Part shown: positions 44,333-53,685 of the stretch, piece by piece
Position numbering within the stretch: position 1 is the stretch's first letter
Layout: the number at the start of each line of letters is the position of its first letter
Source of the DNA: Streptomyces sp. GKU 895
GTDB taxonomy: Bacteria > Actinomycetota > Actinomycetes > Streptomycetales > Streptomycetaceae
Direction of reading: 5' to 3'
Assembly: GCA_002027195.1 (NCBI GenBank)
Contig: MWJO01000015.1
Coordinates: 44,131 to 108,130, forward strand
DNA length: 64,000 bases
Translations under genes and position numbers: made by a program
Notes under the pieces: generated by a model
Seen by the model: the letters and a program-made list of their open reading frames with translations, nothing else
What the model was told of the DNA's origin: nothing
Database searches by the model: none

Positions 44333-45255
44333 GGCCTGCGTCCGGAGGTGTCGTGTGCGCTGTCCCGTGGGGCGTCCGGAACTGTGTGTCGCCATTCCCG
44401 CTTCCGCAGGGTGACGGCCTCCAGCACGTCCCATTCGCGCGTACCGGGCGTGACATGGAGCTGGTGGCTGGCTTTCAGGGCGTCCAGGTACTCAGCGGTG
44501 CTCGGGCCCGCCGGGGTGTGGGCGCGATGGTCGCGGATGCCGAGCAGGTGGTCGGCGACGAGTTCGGCGAGCCGCTTGTCGTAATGCGCACCCAGATGCT
44601 GTTCCGCCACCCGAAGCAGATGCTGCTGGGAGGGCGGGCGCAGTTCGAAGACGATGCATCGGCGCAGGAACGGGCGTGGCAGTTCCCGCTCGTCGTTGGT
44701 GGTGATGACGACGAGTGGGGCGTGTTCTTCGGCGACCGTTACCTGTCGGCTGTCGTCCCAGGGCAGAGTGAAGGACAACGAACCGAGCGGGCCCAGCAAA
44801 CTGTTGGGCAGATCTGGGTCGGCCTTGTCGATCTCGTCGATCAGCACCACACAGCGCCGCCTGTCCGAACCCTCCTCGAAGGCCCGCCACAACGGCCCGG
44901 GCGTGTAGTAATTATCCATGACCTGCAGGGCGTTGGCCTGGGCGTCGTTGAGGCGCTGCATGGCGTCGAACCGCCAGAGCAGGTCCTCCGGTTCAGTGCG
45001 GGCCGTCACGACATGGGCGTGGTACCCCCAGCCGAGTTCGCGCGCGACGTTGGGCGCGAGCGACGACTTCCCGGAGCCCGGAGGCCCGAACAGCAGGAGT
45101 GGCCGGCCCGTCTTGAGCGCCACGTTGACCGCGAGCACCAGCCGTTCGTCGTCGAAGACGTACACCTCGTCGTCGGCCGCGTAACCGGCTGCGGAAGCCT
45201 CCGTGGACGAACGACCGGCGATGACGGGGTCGAACTCCTTCTCGTACTGGAGCAC
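44329..45255 (-). CDS. MoxR-family AAA+ ATPase
   Basis: A 308-aa AAA+ ATPase, GTG start at 45255. Walker A GPPGSGKSS is at residues 57-65, Walker B VVLIDEIDKAD near 136-146, sensor 1 VVITTNDERELP near 182-193, and the arginine finger follows in RPFLRRC. The compact size without accessory domains is typical of MoxR proteins paired with vWA partners. It is first in a four-gene operon (MoxR, vWA, propeller/GH13-like, TIR), each gene overlapping or nearly touching the next. The promoter should lie in the divergent region shared with the conservon. Confidence 0.88.
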   Translation of the reverse strand: MLQYEKEFDPVIAGRSSTEASAAGYAADDEVYVFDDERLVLAVNVALKTGRPLLLFGPPGSGKSSLAPNVARELGWGYHAHVVTARTEPEDLLWRFDAMQRLNDAQANALQVMDNYYTPGPLWRAFEEGSDRRRCVVLIDEIDKADPDLPNSLLGPLGSLSFTLPWDDSRQVTVAEEHAPLVVITTNDERELPRPFLRRCIVFELRPPSQQHLLRVAEQHLGAHYDKRLAELVADHLLGIRDHRAHTPAGPSTAEYLDALKASHQLHVTPGTREWDVLEAVTLRKREWRHTVPDAPRDSAHDTSGRRP

Positions 45256-46146
45256 GCTTCCTCCGGGACAGGGGACAACCGGGTCCTGGCGCGCGGCACT
45301 TCACGGGGCGCGCGACGATCACCATTCTGTACCCGCCTGGTCGCACAGCGGATCCCTCGGCCGGAATCGCCTCAGAAACCGCTGCGGAGGAGTCGCATCC
45401 GAAACAACGGACGGTCACGGTCGGTGCCGGCGCCGCCGTCGTTCGACCGGGGCCGGGTGGGGGCGCTGAACCTCGGGTGAGGGGTGCGGGGTGTGGGAGC
45501 GGAGCTCCGGTGCATCGGACGCGCCCAATATCTGGATTTCGTATGTGGCCGTTTCTGACCAGCGGCGATCGGTATTGGATGCAACATGGTCAGCCGCTCG
45601 AAGGTCTTATCGGGCTCCCGTGCGAACCCTCATACCAGAGCGGGACGCTCCCCGTACGAGTTTGTCAACTGCCCACCGCACATGATGCGTTGCCGACTAC
45701 TGTGAGTGGTCGTCGGGCGACGCAGGGGCGGAATCCCGGCGCTCTCGACCGACATCGAGTCGTGAGGACCAGACCGGAGGAGGGAGTCGACGCGATGGGG
45801 ATCCCCCCAGCTCGACCGCGACCGGGAGCCGGGGGAAGCCGGTGACCGACGACCGCGTCGGAGTGCGTGCCACCCGTGGCGAGCGCACCCGGGAACCGGC
45901 GGGAACGCGCACCGGGCCCCGGGAGCCCGGCCGTGGGCCCGCGAACCAGTCCGCCGCGCGCCCGTGAACCAGTCCGGCCGCGGGGCCGCTAACCCGTCCA
46001 GCGGTGGGGTCGCGGGCCGGCCCGGCCGTGGACAGACGGGGCAACCAGCCCGAGGACAGGCCGATCCAGTCCGGCCGGGCCAGGGGAGCCCGCCCGGCGA
46101 CCAGCCCGCCCACCGGGCCGGTACCCGGACCGGCACGAGGACTCCG
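45256..46146. other. Divergent region between the MoxR operon and the conservon
   Basis: About 890 bases with no convincing gene. The first 450 bases have lower GC pockets (CCCAATATCTGGATTTCG and GGTATTGGATGCAACATGG) and probably hold promoters for both operons. From about 45842 the DNA becomes extremely GC-rich and repetitive, with recurring AACCAGTCCG / CAACCAGCCCG units encoding NQS/NQP-like runs in two alternate frames. This may be a low-complexity N-terminal extension of the histidine kinase beginning at GTG 45842 (or GTG 45964) with a frameshift near 45960. Confidence 0.5.
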
Positions 46147-48193
46147 ATGTCTCAGCTCCGCGCACCGGCGGTACGCGCCGACCGTCGTGAGGGCGGTCGG
46201 CACGGGAAGCCGGCCGTCCGGCCCGCGACCACACTGACCGAGACCCACATACGGCCTCAGCTGCTGCGGCTCGCCGTGCTGCCGCCCGTCGCGGTCGCCC
46301 TCGCCGCCTCCGCGGCCGTCCTCTTCACCGTCCGCTCCACCGGCGCCCGGCCCGGCCTCACCTTCTGGGGCGTCCTCGCCGGCGCGGTCTCGGTGGCGCT
46401 CGCCGCCATCCTCATCGCCGCCGTCGCCGCCGACCGTGCCGCCAGGTCGGTCAGCGACCGCCTCGGCGCCCTGCGCCGCACCACCGCACGGGGCGAGGCC
46501 GATCTGCGGGCCCTCGTCGAGGCGTTGCGGCGTGGCGACGGGCCGCCCCAGCGCGCCCCGCGCGGCGGCCCGCCCGACGGTGCCGACGACTTCGACCTGC
46601 TCGCCGCCGACCTGACCCCGCGCCCACGGACGGCGCCGTCACCGCCGTCGTCCAAGCCGCCCAACTGTCCAGCCAGGCGGGCAGCGAGCAGAAGCTGGAA
46701 GTCTTCCTCAACCTCGCCCGGCGCCTGCAGTCCCTGGTGCACCGGGAGATCTCCATCCTCGACGAGCTGGAGAACGAGATCGAGGACCCCGACCTCCTCA
46801 AGGGCCTCTTCCACGTCGACCACCTCGCCACCCGCATCCGCCGCCACGCCGAGAACCTCGCCGTGCTCGGCGGCGCCGTCTCGCGCCGGCAGTGGAGCCA
46901 CCCCGTCTCCATGACCGAGGTGCTGCGCTCGGCCATCGCCGAGGTCGAGCAGTACTCCCGCGTCAAACTCGTCCCGCCCATCGACGGCACCCTGCGCGGG
47001 CACGCCGTCGCCGACGTCATCCACCTGCTCGCCGAACTCGTCGAGAACGCCACGGTGTTCTCCGCCCCCCACACCCAAGTCCTGCTGCGCGCCAACCTGG
47101 TCACCTCCGGACTCGCCGTAGAGGTGGAGGACCGCGGCCTCGGCATGCCCGTCGCCGAGCAGAACAAGATGAACGCCCTGCTCACCGACCCCGACCAGGT
47201 CAACGTGGGGAGCCTGCTGGCGGACGGCCGGATCGGGCTGTTCGTGGTCTCGCAGCTGGCCCGGCGGCACGGCATCAACGTCCGGCTGCAGACCAACATC
47301 TACGGCGGGGTCCAGGCTGTACTCGTCGTACCGCAAGGGTTGTTGGGCGCGGAGCCGGGTGTGCCCGGGGTCGTACCCGGGGCCCCGGACGGGACGGGGG
47401 CGGCCGGGCCCGGTGGCGGGGGAGCGGGTGTGGGTCCGGCGCCGGCCGGGGCGCCGCGATCGGCTCGCGGCACGGCGGGAGACGTACGGCCGTCCATGCC
47501 GGTGCCGGGTGCGCCGGGCACCTCCGTGCCGGCCGCGGCCGTATCCGCAGGAAGCGGCTGGGCCGGGAGCCCTCGGAGACACCGGGCCGCAGCGGGTCGT
47601 TCCCGGCGACGGTCCCGTCGTACGGCCCGCTCGGCAGCCGGACGCCCCGCGCGGCTCGGGAGCAGCGGCGGCGGGAGGCGAGGCCGCCGTACCTCTGCCC
47701 GTGCGCGGCAGCCAGCAGGAGCGGCCCAACCCGGCGGAGGCCGTGCCGGGCATCCGGCCCGACGACCGGCGGCTGGTGGCGCAGAGCGCCGCCATGCCGC
47801 CCACCCCGCGCACCGGCACCGTCCGCGGCACCATGGGCAAGCCCCAACTGCCCCGGCGCCGCGCCCAGGAGCACATCGCACCCCAGCTCCGCGACGGCCC
47901 GACGCCGCCACGGCCGGACGCCGAGTACCTCGCCGGGCACGACCCGGGGCTCATGGCGGCCTTCCAGCGCGGCATCGGCCTCGCCGAGGCCCAGCAGCAC
48001 ATGGAAGCGGAGACCGCCGGAGGCCTGGACCTCAGCGCGTATTCGATGGGGGCAACGCACGTGGGCGCGGCCCATAGGGAGACGCCCCACGCAGACGCAT
48101 CGCACAGGGACACGCCGCCCCACACGGGCGCACTGCACATGCACATGCACACGGACCCGATCACCGACACGGATCGGAGCCGTCCCAGGCTGA
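46147..48193 (+). CDS. cvnA: Conservon sensor kinase CvnA (frameshifted more than once)
   Basis: ATG 46147 after GAGGA is the safest start. Two transmembrane helices (LLRLAVLPPVAVALAASAAV and WGVLAGAVSVALAAILIA) lead to a cytoplasmic kinase. A shift near 46622 enters the frame with the dimerisation helix (REISILDELENEIEDPDLL) and the ATPase core (HLLAELVENATVFS, VEDRGLGMP, GLFVVSQLARRHG). Another shift near 47580 leads to a Pro-rich tail and a final His/Asp/Thr-rich tail (HRETPHADASHRDT). The end is unclear; the frame closing at 48193 is taken. No canonical phosphoacceptor His is obvious, as usual for conservon kinases. Confidence 0.75.
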
Positions 48194-48252
48194 CGGACAC
48201 GGGCCCGACGGACACAGGCCGGACGGACACGGGTCCTGACGGACACGGGCCC
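48192..48252. repeat. Four 15-16-bp tandem repeats at the cvnA 3' end
   Basis: GACGGACACGGGCCC at 48192, 48207 (one variant), 48222 (16 bases) and 48238 occur head to tail. They overlap the chosen cvnA stop and, in other frames, continue the His/Asp/Thr pattern of the kinase tail. Confidence 0.7.
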
Positions 48253-48349
48253 GTCCCCCCACGGCCCCGAGTCACCTCGATCCCGGTCACACGCCCGGCT
48301 CACGCCCGCCCCGACCACCCCCACCCGGCACGACGGAGCGCAGAGCCGG

Positions 48350-48872
48350 ATGACCACCCCTGCCACCGCCCACCCCTCCACCCCCACCACCACCCCAGCG
48401 CCCCCGCAGACCTTCGTACTCGAGTCGATCCACCATGGCGAGCGCCGACCGGCCATGTATCCGATCTCGACTGGCTGATGAGCGGCCTCGTGCAGCGCGT
48501 ACCGCACACCACCAGCGCGGTCCTGCTGTCCTGCGACGGGCTCGTGAAGTCGGTCCACGGGCTCGACACCGACAGCGCCGACCACATGGCCGCCCTGGCC
48601 TCCGGCCTGTACTCCCTCGGACGCAGCGCGGGCGTCCGCTTCGGTGACGGCGGAGACGTCCGTCAGGTGGTCGTCGAGCTCGATTCCACGCTGCTGTTCG
48701 TGACCACCGCGGGCTCCGGCACCTGTCTCGCCGTGCTCGCGGGCCGCGAGGCGACGCGGCCGTCCTCGGCTACGAGATGGCCATGCTGGTCAAGAGCGTC
48801 CGCCCCTATCTGGTGACCGCACCCCGGCAGCACGCCGTCGAGTCCCCGGCGTCCCCGGTGATGAGGCCTTGA
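48350..48872 (+). CDS. cvnB: Roadblock/LC7 protein CvnB (frameshifted)
   Basis: ATG 48350 starts a Thr/Pro-rich N-terminus (TTPATAHPSTPTTTPAPPQ). A shift near 48430 gives the roadblock domain: SDLDWLMSGLVQRVPHTTSA, VLLSCDGLVKSVHG, LLFVTTAGSGTCLAVLA. A missing G near 48752 moves to the final frame (LGYEMAMLVKSVRPYLVTAP), ending at 48872, about 173 aa. Roadblock proteins act as GTPase-activating or scaffold subunits for the conservon GTPase CvnD. Both shifts restore family sequence, so they are probably errors. Confidence 0.8.
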
Positions 48873-48874
48873 GC

Positions 48875-49246
48875 GTGGCGGCGGCCGGCGACGGGCCCTG
48901 GCTCGACGACGCGGCCGGACGCCTGGTGCGCCCTTTCACGGTCAGCAACGGCCGTACCCGGCCCACCGTCGCGCTCGACCTCCTGTCGCAGGTCATGGTC
49001 ACCGGCGCCACCCCCCTCGGCTACCTCGGCCCCGAGCACACGCTGGCGCTCGACCTGTGCCGCGCGCCCGTCTCGGTGGCCGAGGTCGCCGCACATCTGA
49101 AGCTGCCGGCCGCGGTCACCAAGGTGCTGCTGTCGGACCTCGTCGACTGCGGGGCGCTCACCACCAAACCCCCGGAGTTCCACCACAACCCGACTGACCG
49201 GGCTCTTCTGGAGGCAGTGCTCGATGGACTACGACGACAGCTCTGA
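48875..49246 (+). CDS. cvnC: DUF742 protein CvnC
   Basis: A DUF742 protein of about 123 aa from GTG 48875 (a TTG at 48869 overlaps the upstream stop). Signature segments are GPWLDDAAGRLVRPFTVSNGRTRP, given here in part, and the winged-helix-like LDLCRAPVSVAEVAAHLKLP. It is the third conserved component between the roadblock protein and the GTPase. Its biochemical role is unclear; it is thought to bridge kinase and GTPase. The end overlaps the GTPase start by 23 bases. Confidence 0.88.
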   Translation: MAAAGDGPWLDDAAGRLVRPFTVSNGRTRPTVALDLLSQVMVTGATPLGYLGPEHTLALDLCRAPVSVAEVAAHLKLPAAVTKVLLSDLVDCGALTTKPPEFHHNPTDRALLEAVLDGLRRQL

Positions 49247-49823
49247 CCCCTTCCCCACCGCACTCAAGATCCTGGTGGCCGGAGGCTTCGGAGTAGGCAA
49301 GACGACCTTCGTGGGCGCGGTCAGCGAGATCGCCCCGCTCAGCACGGAGGAACTGCTCACCACGGTCAGCGCCGCGACCGACAACCTCGACGGCATCGAG
49401 AACAAGGTCGAGACGACGGTCGCCATGGACTTCGGCCGTATCACCCTCGACCCGGAACATGTGCTGTACCTGTTCGGCACGCCCGGGCAGGAGCGGTTCT
49501 GGTTCATGTGGGACGAGCTCTCGGAGGGCGCGCTCGGCGCGGTCATCCTCGCCGACACCCGGCGCCTGGAGGACTGCTTCGCCGCCGTCGACTTCTTCGA
49601 GCAGCGCGGCCTCGGATTCATCGTCGCGATCAACGAGTTCGACGGCTCGTACCGCTACGACCCCGAGGAGGTCCGCGCGGCCATCGACCTCGCCCCGGAG
49701 ATTCCCGTCATCCGCTGCGACGCCCGGATCTCCAGTTCGGGTGTCCAGACCCTGCTGACCCTCGTACGCCACCTCATCGCCCACGCCCCGGCACCCGCGC
49801 CGAGCCACGGCGCCCATATGTGA
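49224..49823 (+). CDS. cvnD: Conservon small GTPase CvnD
   Basis: A 199-aa Ras-like GTPase, ATG 49224. The P-loop is GGFGVGKTTF, switch II is FGTPGQERFWFMWDE, the N/TKxD position reads INEFDG, and the G5 region is RCDARISSSG. It is of the MglA-like/conservon class in which NKxD is degenerate. It acts as a nucleotide-dependent output of the conservon, regulated by CvnB and CvnA. The last residues are low-complexity (APAPAPSHGAHM). Confidence 0.9.
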   Translation: MDYDDSSDPFPTALKILVAGGFGVGKTTFVGAVSEIAPLSTEELLTTVSAATDNLDGIENKVETTVAMDFGRITLDPEHVLYLFGTPGQERFWFMWDELSEGALGAVILADTRRLEDCFAAVDFFEQRGLGFIVAINEFDGSYRYDPEEVRAAIDLAPEIPVIRCDARISSSGVQTLLTLVRHLIAHAPAPAPSHGAHM

Positions 49824-49907
49824 TCGCCTTGTCCACCTTTCTCCCCCTGCCGCCCACAACTCCACGGAGCCGCATATGACCTTCGCCCACCGCGCCGGAA
49901 CCCGCCG

Positions 49908-50486
49908 ATGAGCTACGACCCGGTGCGTCCCGCCGGTCGTCTGCTGCTCACCCCCGAGGACAAGGAGGCCCCGGCCCGGGCCCGCCGACTGCACGGGCTG
50001 GGTCTGGGAGGGCGCCCGGAGCCTGCGCTCGACGCGTTCGCCGACCGGCTCGCCGAGGTGACCGGGGCGCCGTACGCCATGGTCAACTTCCTCGACGAGT
50101 ACGGGCAGTTCTTCGCCGGGCTGCACGTCCCCGCCGTCCGGCCGGTCCTCGCCGACGCGGACGGGCCCCAGCCGGAGCTCGGCCGCCGGCTGGCGCGCGA
50201 CCAGGGTTTCTGCCCGCATGTGGTGGTACGGCGCAAGGCGCTGGTCCTGGAGGACGTCAGCGACTATCCGCGGTTCGCCGGCAATCCCGTCGTCGACGAG
50301 TTCGGCATCCGCTCCTATCTGGGCGCACCGCTCGTCGACCGGGGCGGCATGGTCCTCGGCACGGTGTGCGTCGCCGATGTGGAGCCGCGGCCCTGGGGGA
50401 AGAGCGGTCTGGACACGATCAAGTCCGCGGCGGCCGAACTCGTCGCGCGCGTGGAGCGGATGGAGGCGGACGGCCTGCCCTTGTGA
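49908..50486 (+). CDS. GAF-domain protein following the conservon
   Basis: A 192-aa GAF protein, ATG 49908. The conserved features are YAMVNFLDEYGQFFAGLHVP, ARDQGFCPHVVVRRKALVLED and SYLGAPLVDRGGMVLGTVCVAD. GAF proteins often follow cvnD, where a cytochrome P450 is otherwise found. A short upstream frame (ATG 49875, 11 codons) ends in ATGA overlapping this start; it may be a coupled leader or an in-frame extension broken by a shift. A small-molecule or redox sensing role is expected, ligand unknown. Confidence 0.82.
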   Translation: MSYDPVRPAGRLLLTPEDKEAPARARRLHGLGLGGRPEPALDAFADRLAEVTGAPYAMVNFLDEYGQFFAGLHVPAVRPVLADADGPQPELGRRLARDQGFCPHVVVRRKALVLEDVSDYPRFAGNPVVDEFGIRSYLGAPLVDRGGMVLGTVCVADVEPRPWGKSGLDTIKSAAAELVARVERMEADGLPL

Positions 50487-50526
50487 ACGTGTGCTGACTT
50501 CGTACGTCCTGACGCCCCGCTGCCCC

Positions 50527-51162
50527 TCACACCCCGCCCCGCCAGATGTTGTCGAAGGCGGCGCTCTCGATCGCCCGGCGCTGCCGCACCGCCTCCAGCT
50601 CCATCACCGCGTCCCCGACGGCCGCCAGCACGGTCGTGACGGTGTCGTCGGTGAAGTCCGCCGGGTCACCGGCCGGTTCGTCCTGGATGCCGGCCGCGGC
50701 GGCCAGGGCGGCGAAGACCGGCTCGCCCGAGTCCCGGCGCTCCTCGGCGCGGTGCCGCTCCGGCGAGTCCACCAGCTCGGCGCGTCCGGCCTGCCGGGCG
50801 ATCCGCAGTCCGCGCGGGCGGGCCGTCAGCCCCTCCTGCTCCAGGGCGGAGCCGTACGCAGAGGAGAGCCCCTCACCTCGACGCCACAGCCAGTCCTGGA
50901 CCGACTCGTACGGCTCCTGTCGTACGGCGGTGGCGGCGGCCTCCGTCAGCAGGCGGTCGACCGGCGCCGACTGCGCGCCGGGCACGACATGGTCGCCGTC
51001 CACCGCGAGGGCGCCCGCCTCCACGAGGTCGAGCAGCTCGGAGGCCGCGAGCGCGAGCGACAGGTCGCCCTGTTCCACAGGTCTGTCCTGGCCCGCCTCC
51101 AGGGCGACGATCGCGAGATCACGTGCGGTGTTCATCAGCGGCTCCACATCGGTCGCAGGCAT
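50527..51162 (-). CDS. GOLPH3/GPP34-family protein
   Basis: A 211-aa protein. ATG 51162 follows GGGAGG. The N-terminal TARDLAIVALEAGQDRPVEQ with DLSLALAASELLDLVEAG and the following LDGDHVVPGAQ pattern match bacterial GPP34 proteins, helical relatives of eukaryotic Golgi phosphoprotein 3. In eukaryotes these bind PI4P and glycosyltransferases; the bacterial role is not known and may be lipid or phosphoprotein related. It is encoded alone, convergent with the GAF gene. Confidence 0.75.
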   Translation of the reverse strand: MPATDVEPLMNTARDLAIVALEAGQDRPVEQGDLSLALAASELLDLVEAGALAVDGDHVVPGAQSAPVDRLLTEAAATAVRQEPYESVQDWLWRRGEGLSSAYGSALEQEGLTARPRGLRIARQAGRAELVDSPERHRAEERRDSGEPVFAALAAAAGIQDEPAGDPADFTDDTVTTVLAAVGDAVMELEAVRQRRAIESAAFDNIWRGGV

Positions 51163-51367
51163 CCTCGCCCCTCCCAACGGGCCGGTCGGCGGCGGTGTTC
51201 CCCACTCAGGGGTGGCGTGAAGAAGATCTGCGGCGGCGCTTAAGAAAACCTCGATGGACCTGAGGGGGCGTCGTACGGCAGATTGCTACGCGATTCCACC
51301 CCTCTTCCCGGCTGCGGGCCTCTTCGGCGTGCCCGCGCGCGGGAACGCACCCTCAGGAGCCGTAGCG

Positions 51368-52396
51368 GTGAAGGCGCTGGTCAAGGAGAAGGCGGAGCCC
51401 GGACTGTGGCTCGCGGACGTCCCCGAACCCGCCGTGGGAGCCGGCGACGTACTGATCAAGGTGCTGCGCACCGGCATCTGCGGTACCGATCTGCACATCC
51501 GGTCCTGGGACGGGTGGGCGCAGCAGACGATCCGTACGCCGCTGGTGCTCGGGCACGAGTTCGTCGGCGAGGTCGTCGAGACCGGCCGTGATGTCGTCGA
51601 CATCGCCGTGGGCGACCGGGTCAGCGGCGAGGGGCACCTGGTCTGCGGCAAGTGCCGCAACTGCCTCGCCGGCCGCCGCCACCTGTGCCGGGCCACGGTC
51701 GGGCTCGGCGTCGGACGGGACGGGGCCTTCGCGGAGTACGTCGCCCTGCCCGCCTCGAACGTGTGGGTGCACCGCGTCCCCGTGGACCTCGACGTGGCCG
51801 CGATCTTCGACCCGTTCGGCAACGCCGTGCACACCGCGCTGTCCTTCCCGCTGGTCGGCGAGGACGTGCTGATCACCGGTGCCGGGCCGATCGGCCTGAT
51901 GGCGGCGGCCGTGGCCAAGCACGCCGGGGCCCGCAACGTCGTCATCACCGACGTCAGCGAGGAGCGGCTCGACCTCGCCCGCAAGATCGGCGTCAGCCTC
52001 GCCCTGAACGTCGCCGAGTCCTCGATCGCCGACGGCCAGCGCTCCCTCGGGCTCCGCGAGGGCTTCGACATCGGCCTGGAGATGTCCGGCAATCCGACCG
52101 CGATGCGCGACATGATCGCCAACATGACGCACGGCGGCCGGATCGCCATGCTCGGCCTGCCCGCGCAGGAGTTCCCGGTCGACTGGGCCCGCGTCGTCAC
52201 CTCGATGATCACCATCAAGGGCATCTACGGCCGTGAGATGTTCGAGACCTGGTACGCGATGTCGGTCCTCCTGGAGGGCGGCCTCGACCTCGCCCCCGTG
52301 ATCACCGGCCGCTACGGCTACCGCGACTACGAGGCGGCGTTCGCGGACGCCGCGAGCGGCCGCGGCGGCAAGGTCATCCTCGACTGGACCGCGTAA
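51368..52396 (+). CDS. tdh: L-threonine 3-dehydrogenase
   Basis: A 342-aa zinc medium-chain dehydrogenase. GTG 51368 after CAGGAG gives exactly the family length; upstream in-frame starts are rejected. Zinc and structural residues are visible in [17 protein letters not shown] and the four-cysteine [15 protein letters not shown]. The Rossmann loop is [17 protein letters not shown]. It oxidises threonine to 2-amino-3-ketobutyrate, the substrate for Kbl encoded 34 bases downstream. Together they convert threonine to glycine and acetyl-CoA. Confidence 0.95.
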   Translation: MKALVKEKAEPGLWLADVPEPAVGAGDVLIKVLRTGICGTDLHIRSWDGWAQQTIRTPLVLGHEFVGEVVETGRDVVDIAVGDRVSGEGHLVCGKCRNCLAGRRHLCRATVGLGVGRDGAFAEYVALPASNVWVHRVPVDLDVAAIFDPFGNAVHTALSFPLVGEDVLITGAGPIGLMAAAVAKHAGARNVVITDVSEERLDLARKIGVSLALNVAESSIADGQRSLGLREGFDIGLEMSGNPTAMRDMIANMTHGGRIAMLGLPAQEFPVDWARVVTSMITIKGIYGREMFETWYAMSVLLEGGLDLAPVITGRYGYRDYEAAFADAASGRGGKVILDWTA

Positions 52397-52430
52397 CCCC
52401 GGACTGCGTAACCCTTTAGGAGCCACTCCC

Positions 52431-53648
52431 ATGTTCGACTCTGTCCGTGACGATCTCCGCGCCACCCTCGACGAGATCCGCGCCGCCGGTCTGCACAAGC
52501 CCGAGCGCGTCATCGGCACCCCGCAGTCCGCGACCGTGAACGTCACCGCGGGCGGCCGTCCCGGTGAGGTCCTCAACTTCTGCGCCAACAACTACCTCGG
52601 TCTCGCCGACCACCCCGAGGTCGTCGCCGCCGCCCACGAGGCCCTCGACCGCTGGGGCTACGGCATGGCGTCCGTGCGCTTCATCTGCGGCACGCAGGAG
52701 GTGCACAAGGAGCTGGAGGCCCGCCTCTCGGCGTTCCTCGGCCAGGAGGACACGATCCTCTACTCGTCCTGCTTCGACGCCAACGGCGGTGTCTTCGAGA
52801 CCCTCCTCGGCCCCGAGGACGCGGTCATCTCCGACGCCCTCAACCACGCGTCGATCATCGACGGCATCCGGCTGTCCAAGGCCCGCCGCCTGCGTTACGC
52901 CAACCGCGACATGGCCGACCTGGAACGGCAGTTGAAGGTCGCCTCCGACGCGCGACGCCGACTGATCGTCACCGACGGCGTGTTCTCCATGGACGGCTAT
53001 GTGGCCCCGCTCGCCGAGATCTGCGACCTCGCCGACCGCTACGACGCCATGGTCATGGTCGACGACTCGCACGCCGTCGGCTTCGTCGGCCCCGGCGGCC
53101 GCGGCACCCCCGAGCTGCACGGCGTCATGGACCGCGTCGACATCATCACCGGCACCCTCGGCAAGGCGCTCGGCGGCGCGTCCGGCGGCTATGTGGCCGC
53201 CCGCGCGGAGATCGTCGCCCTGCTGCGCCAGCGCTCCCGCCCGTACCTGTTCTCCAACACGCTCGCCCCGGTGATCGCCGCCGCCTCCCTCAAGGTCCTC
53301 GACCTGCTGGAGTCGGCCGACGACCTGCGGGTCCGGCTGAACGAGAACACGGCCCTGTTCCGCCGCCGGATGACGGAGGAGGGCTTCGAGATCCTCCCCG
53401 GCGACCACGCCATCGCCCCCGTGATGATCGGCGACGCGGCCAAGGCCGGCCGCCTCGCGGAGCTGCTCCTGGAGCGCGGCGTGTACGTGATCGGCTTCTC
53501 CTACCCGGTGGTGCCGCAGGGCCAGGCCCGTATCCGCGTCCAGCTGTCGGCCGCGCACTCCACCGAGGACGTGAACCGCGCGGTGGACGCCTTCGTCGCG
53601 GCGCGGGCCGAGCTGGAAGCGGCGGCCTCCGGGGAGTCGGCGGGCTGA
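52431..53648 (+). CDS. kbl: Glycine C-acetyltransferase (2-amino-3-ketobutyrate CoA ligase)
   Basis: A 405-aa PLP alpha-oxoamine synthase, ATG 52431 after TTTAGGAGCC. Characteristic blocks are [51 protein letters not shown] and the lysine region [15 protein letters not shown]. It cleaves 2-amino-3-ketobutyrate with CoA to glycine and acetyl-CoA. It is co-transcribed with tdh and followed by a LysR regulator that may control the pair. Confidence 0.95.
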   Translation: MFDSVRDDLRATLDEIRAAGLHKPERVIGTPQSATVNVTAGGRPGEVLNFCANNYLGLADHPEVVAAAHEALDRWGYGMASVRFICGTQEVHKELEARLSAFLGQEDTILYSSCFDANGGVFETLLGPEDAVISDALNHASIIDGIRLSKARRLRYANRDMADLERQLKVASDARRRLIVTDGVFSMDGYVAPLAEICDLADRYDAMVMVDDSHAVGFVGPGGRGTPELHGVMDRVDIITGTLGKALGGASGGYVAARAEIVALLRQRSRPYLFSNTLAPVIAAASLKVLDLLESADDLRVRLNENTALFRRRMTEEGFEILPGDHAIAPVMIGDAAKAGRLAELLLERGVYVIGFSYPVVPQGQARIRVQLSAAHSTEDVNRAVDAFVAARAELEAAASGESAG

Positions 53649-53685
53649 GCCCGAGCACACGGGGGCATTTGAGACAATCGATCCC

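Noticed and set aside
46892..48193. Independent 433-codon protein overlapping the conservon kinase
   Set aside because: Most of it is an out-of-frame shadow of the kinase; only its stop at 48193 is used as the likely kinase end.
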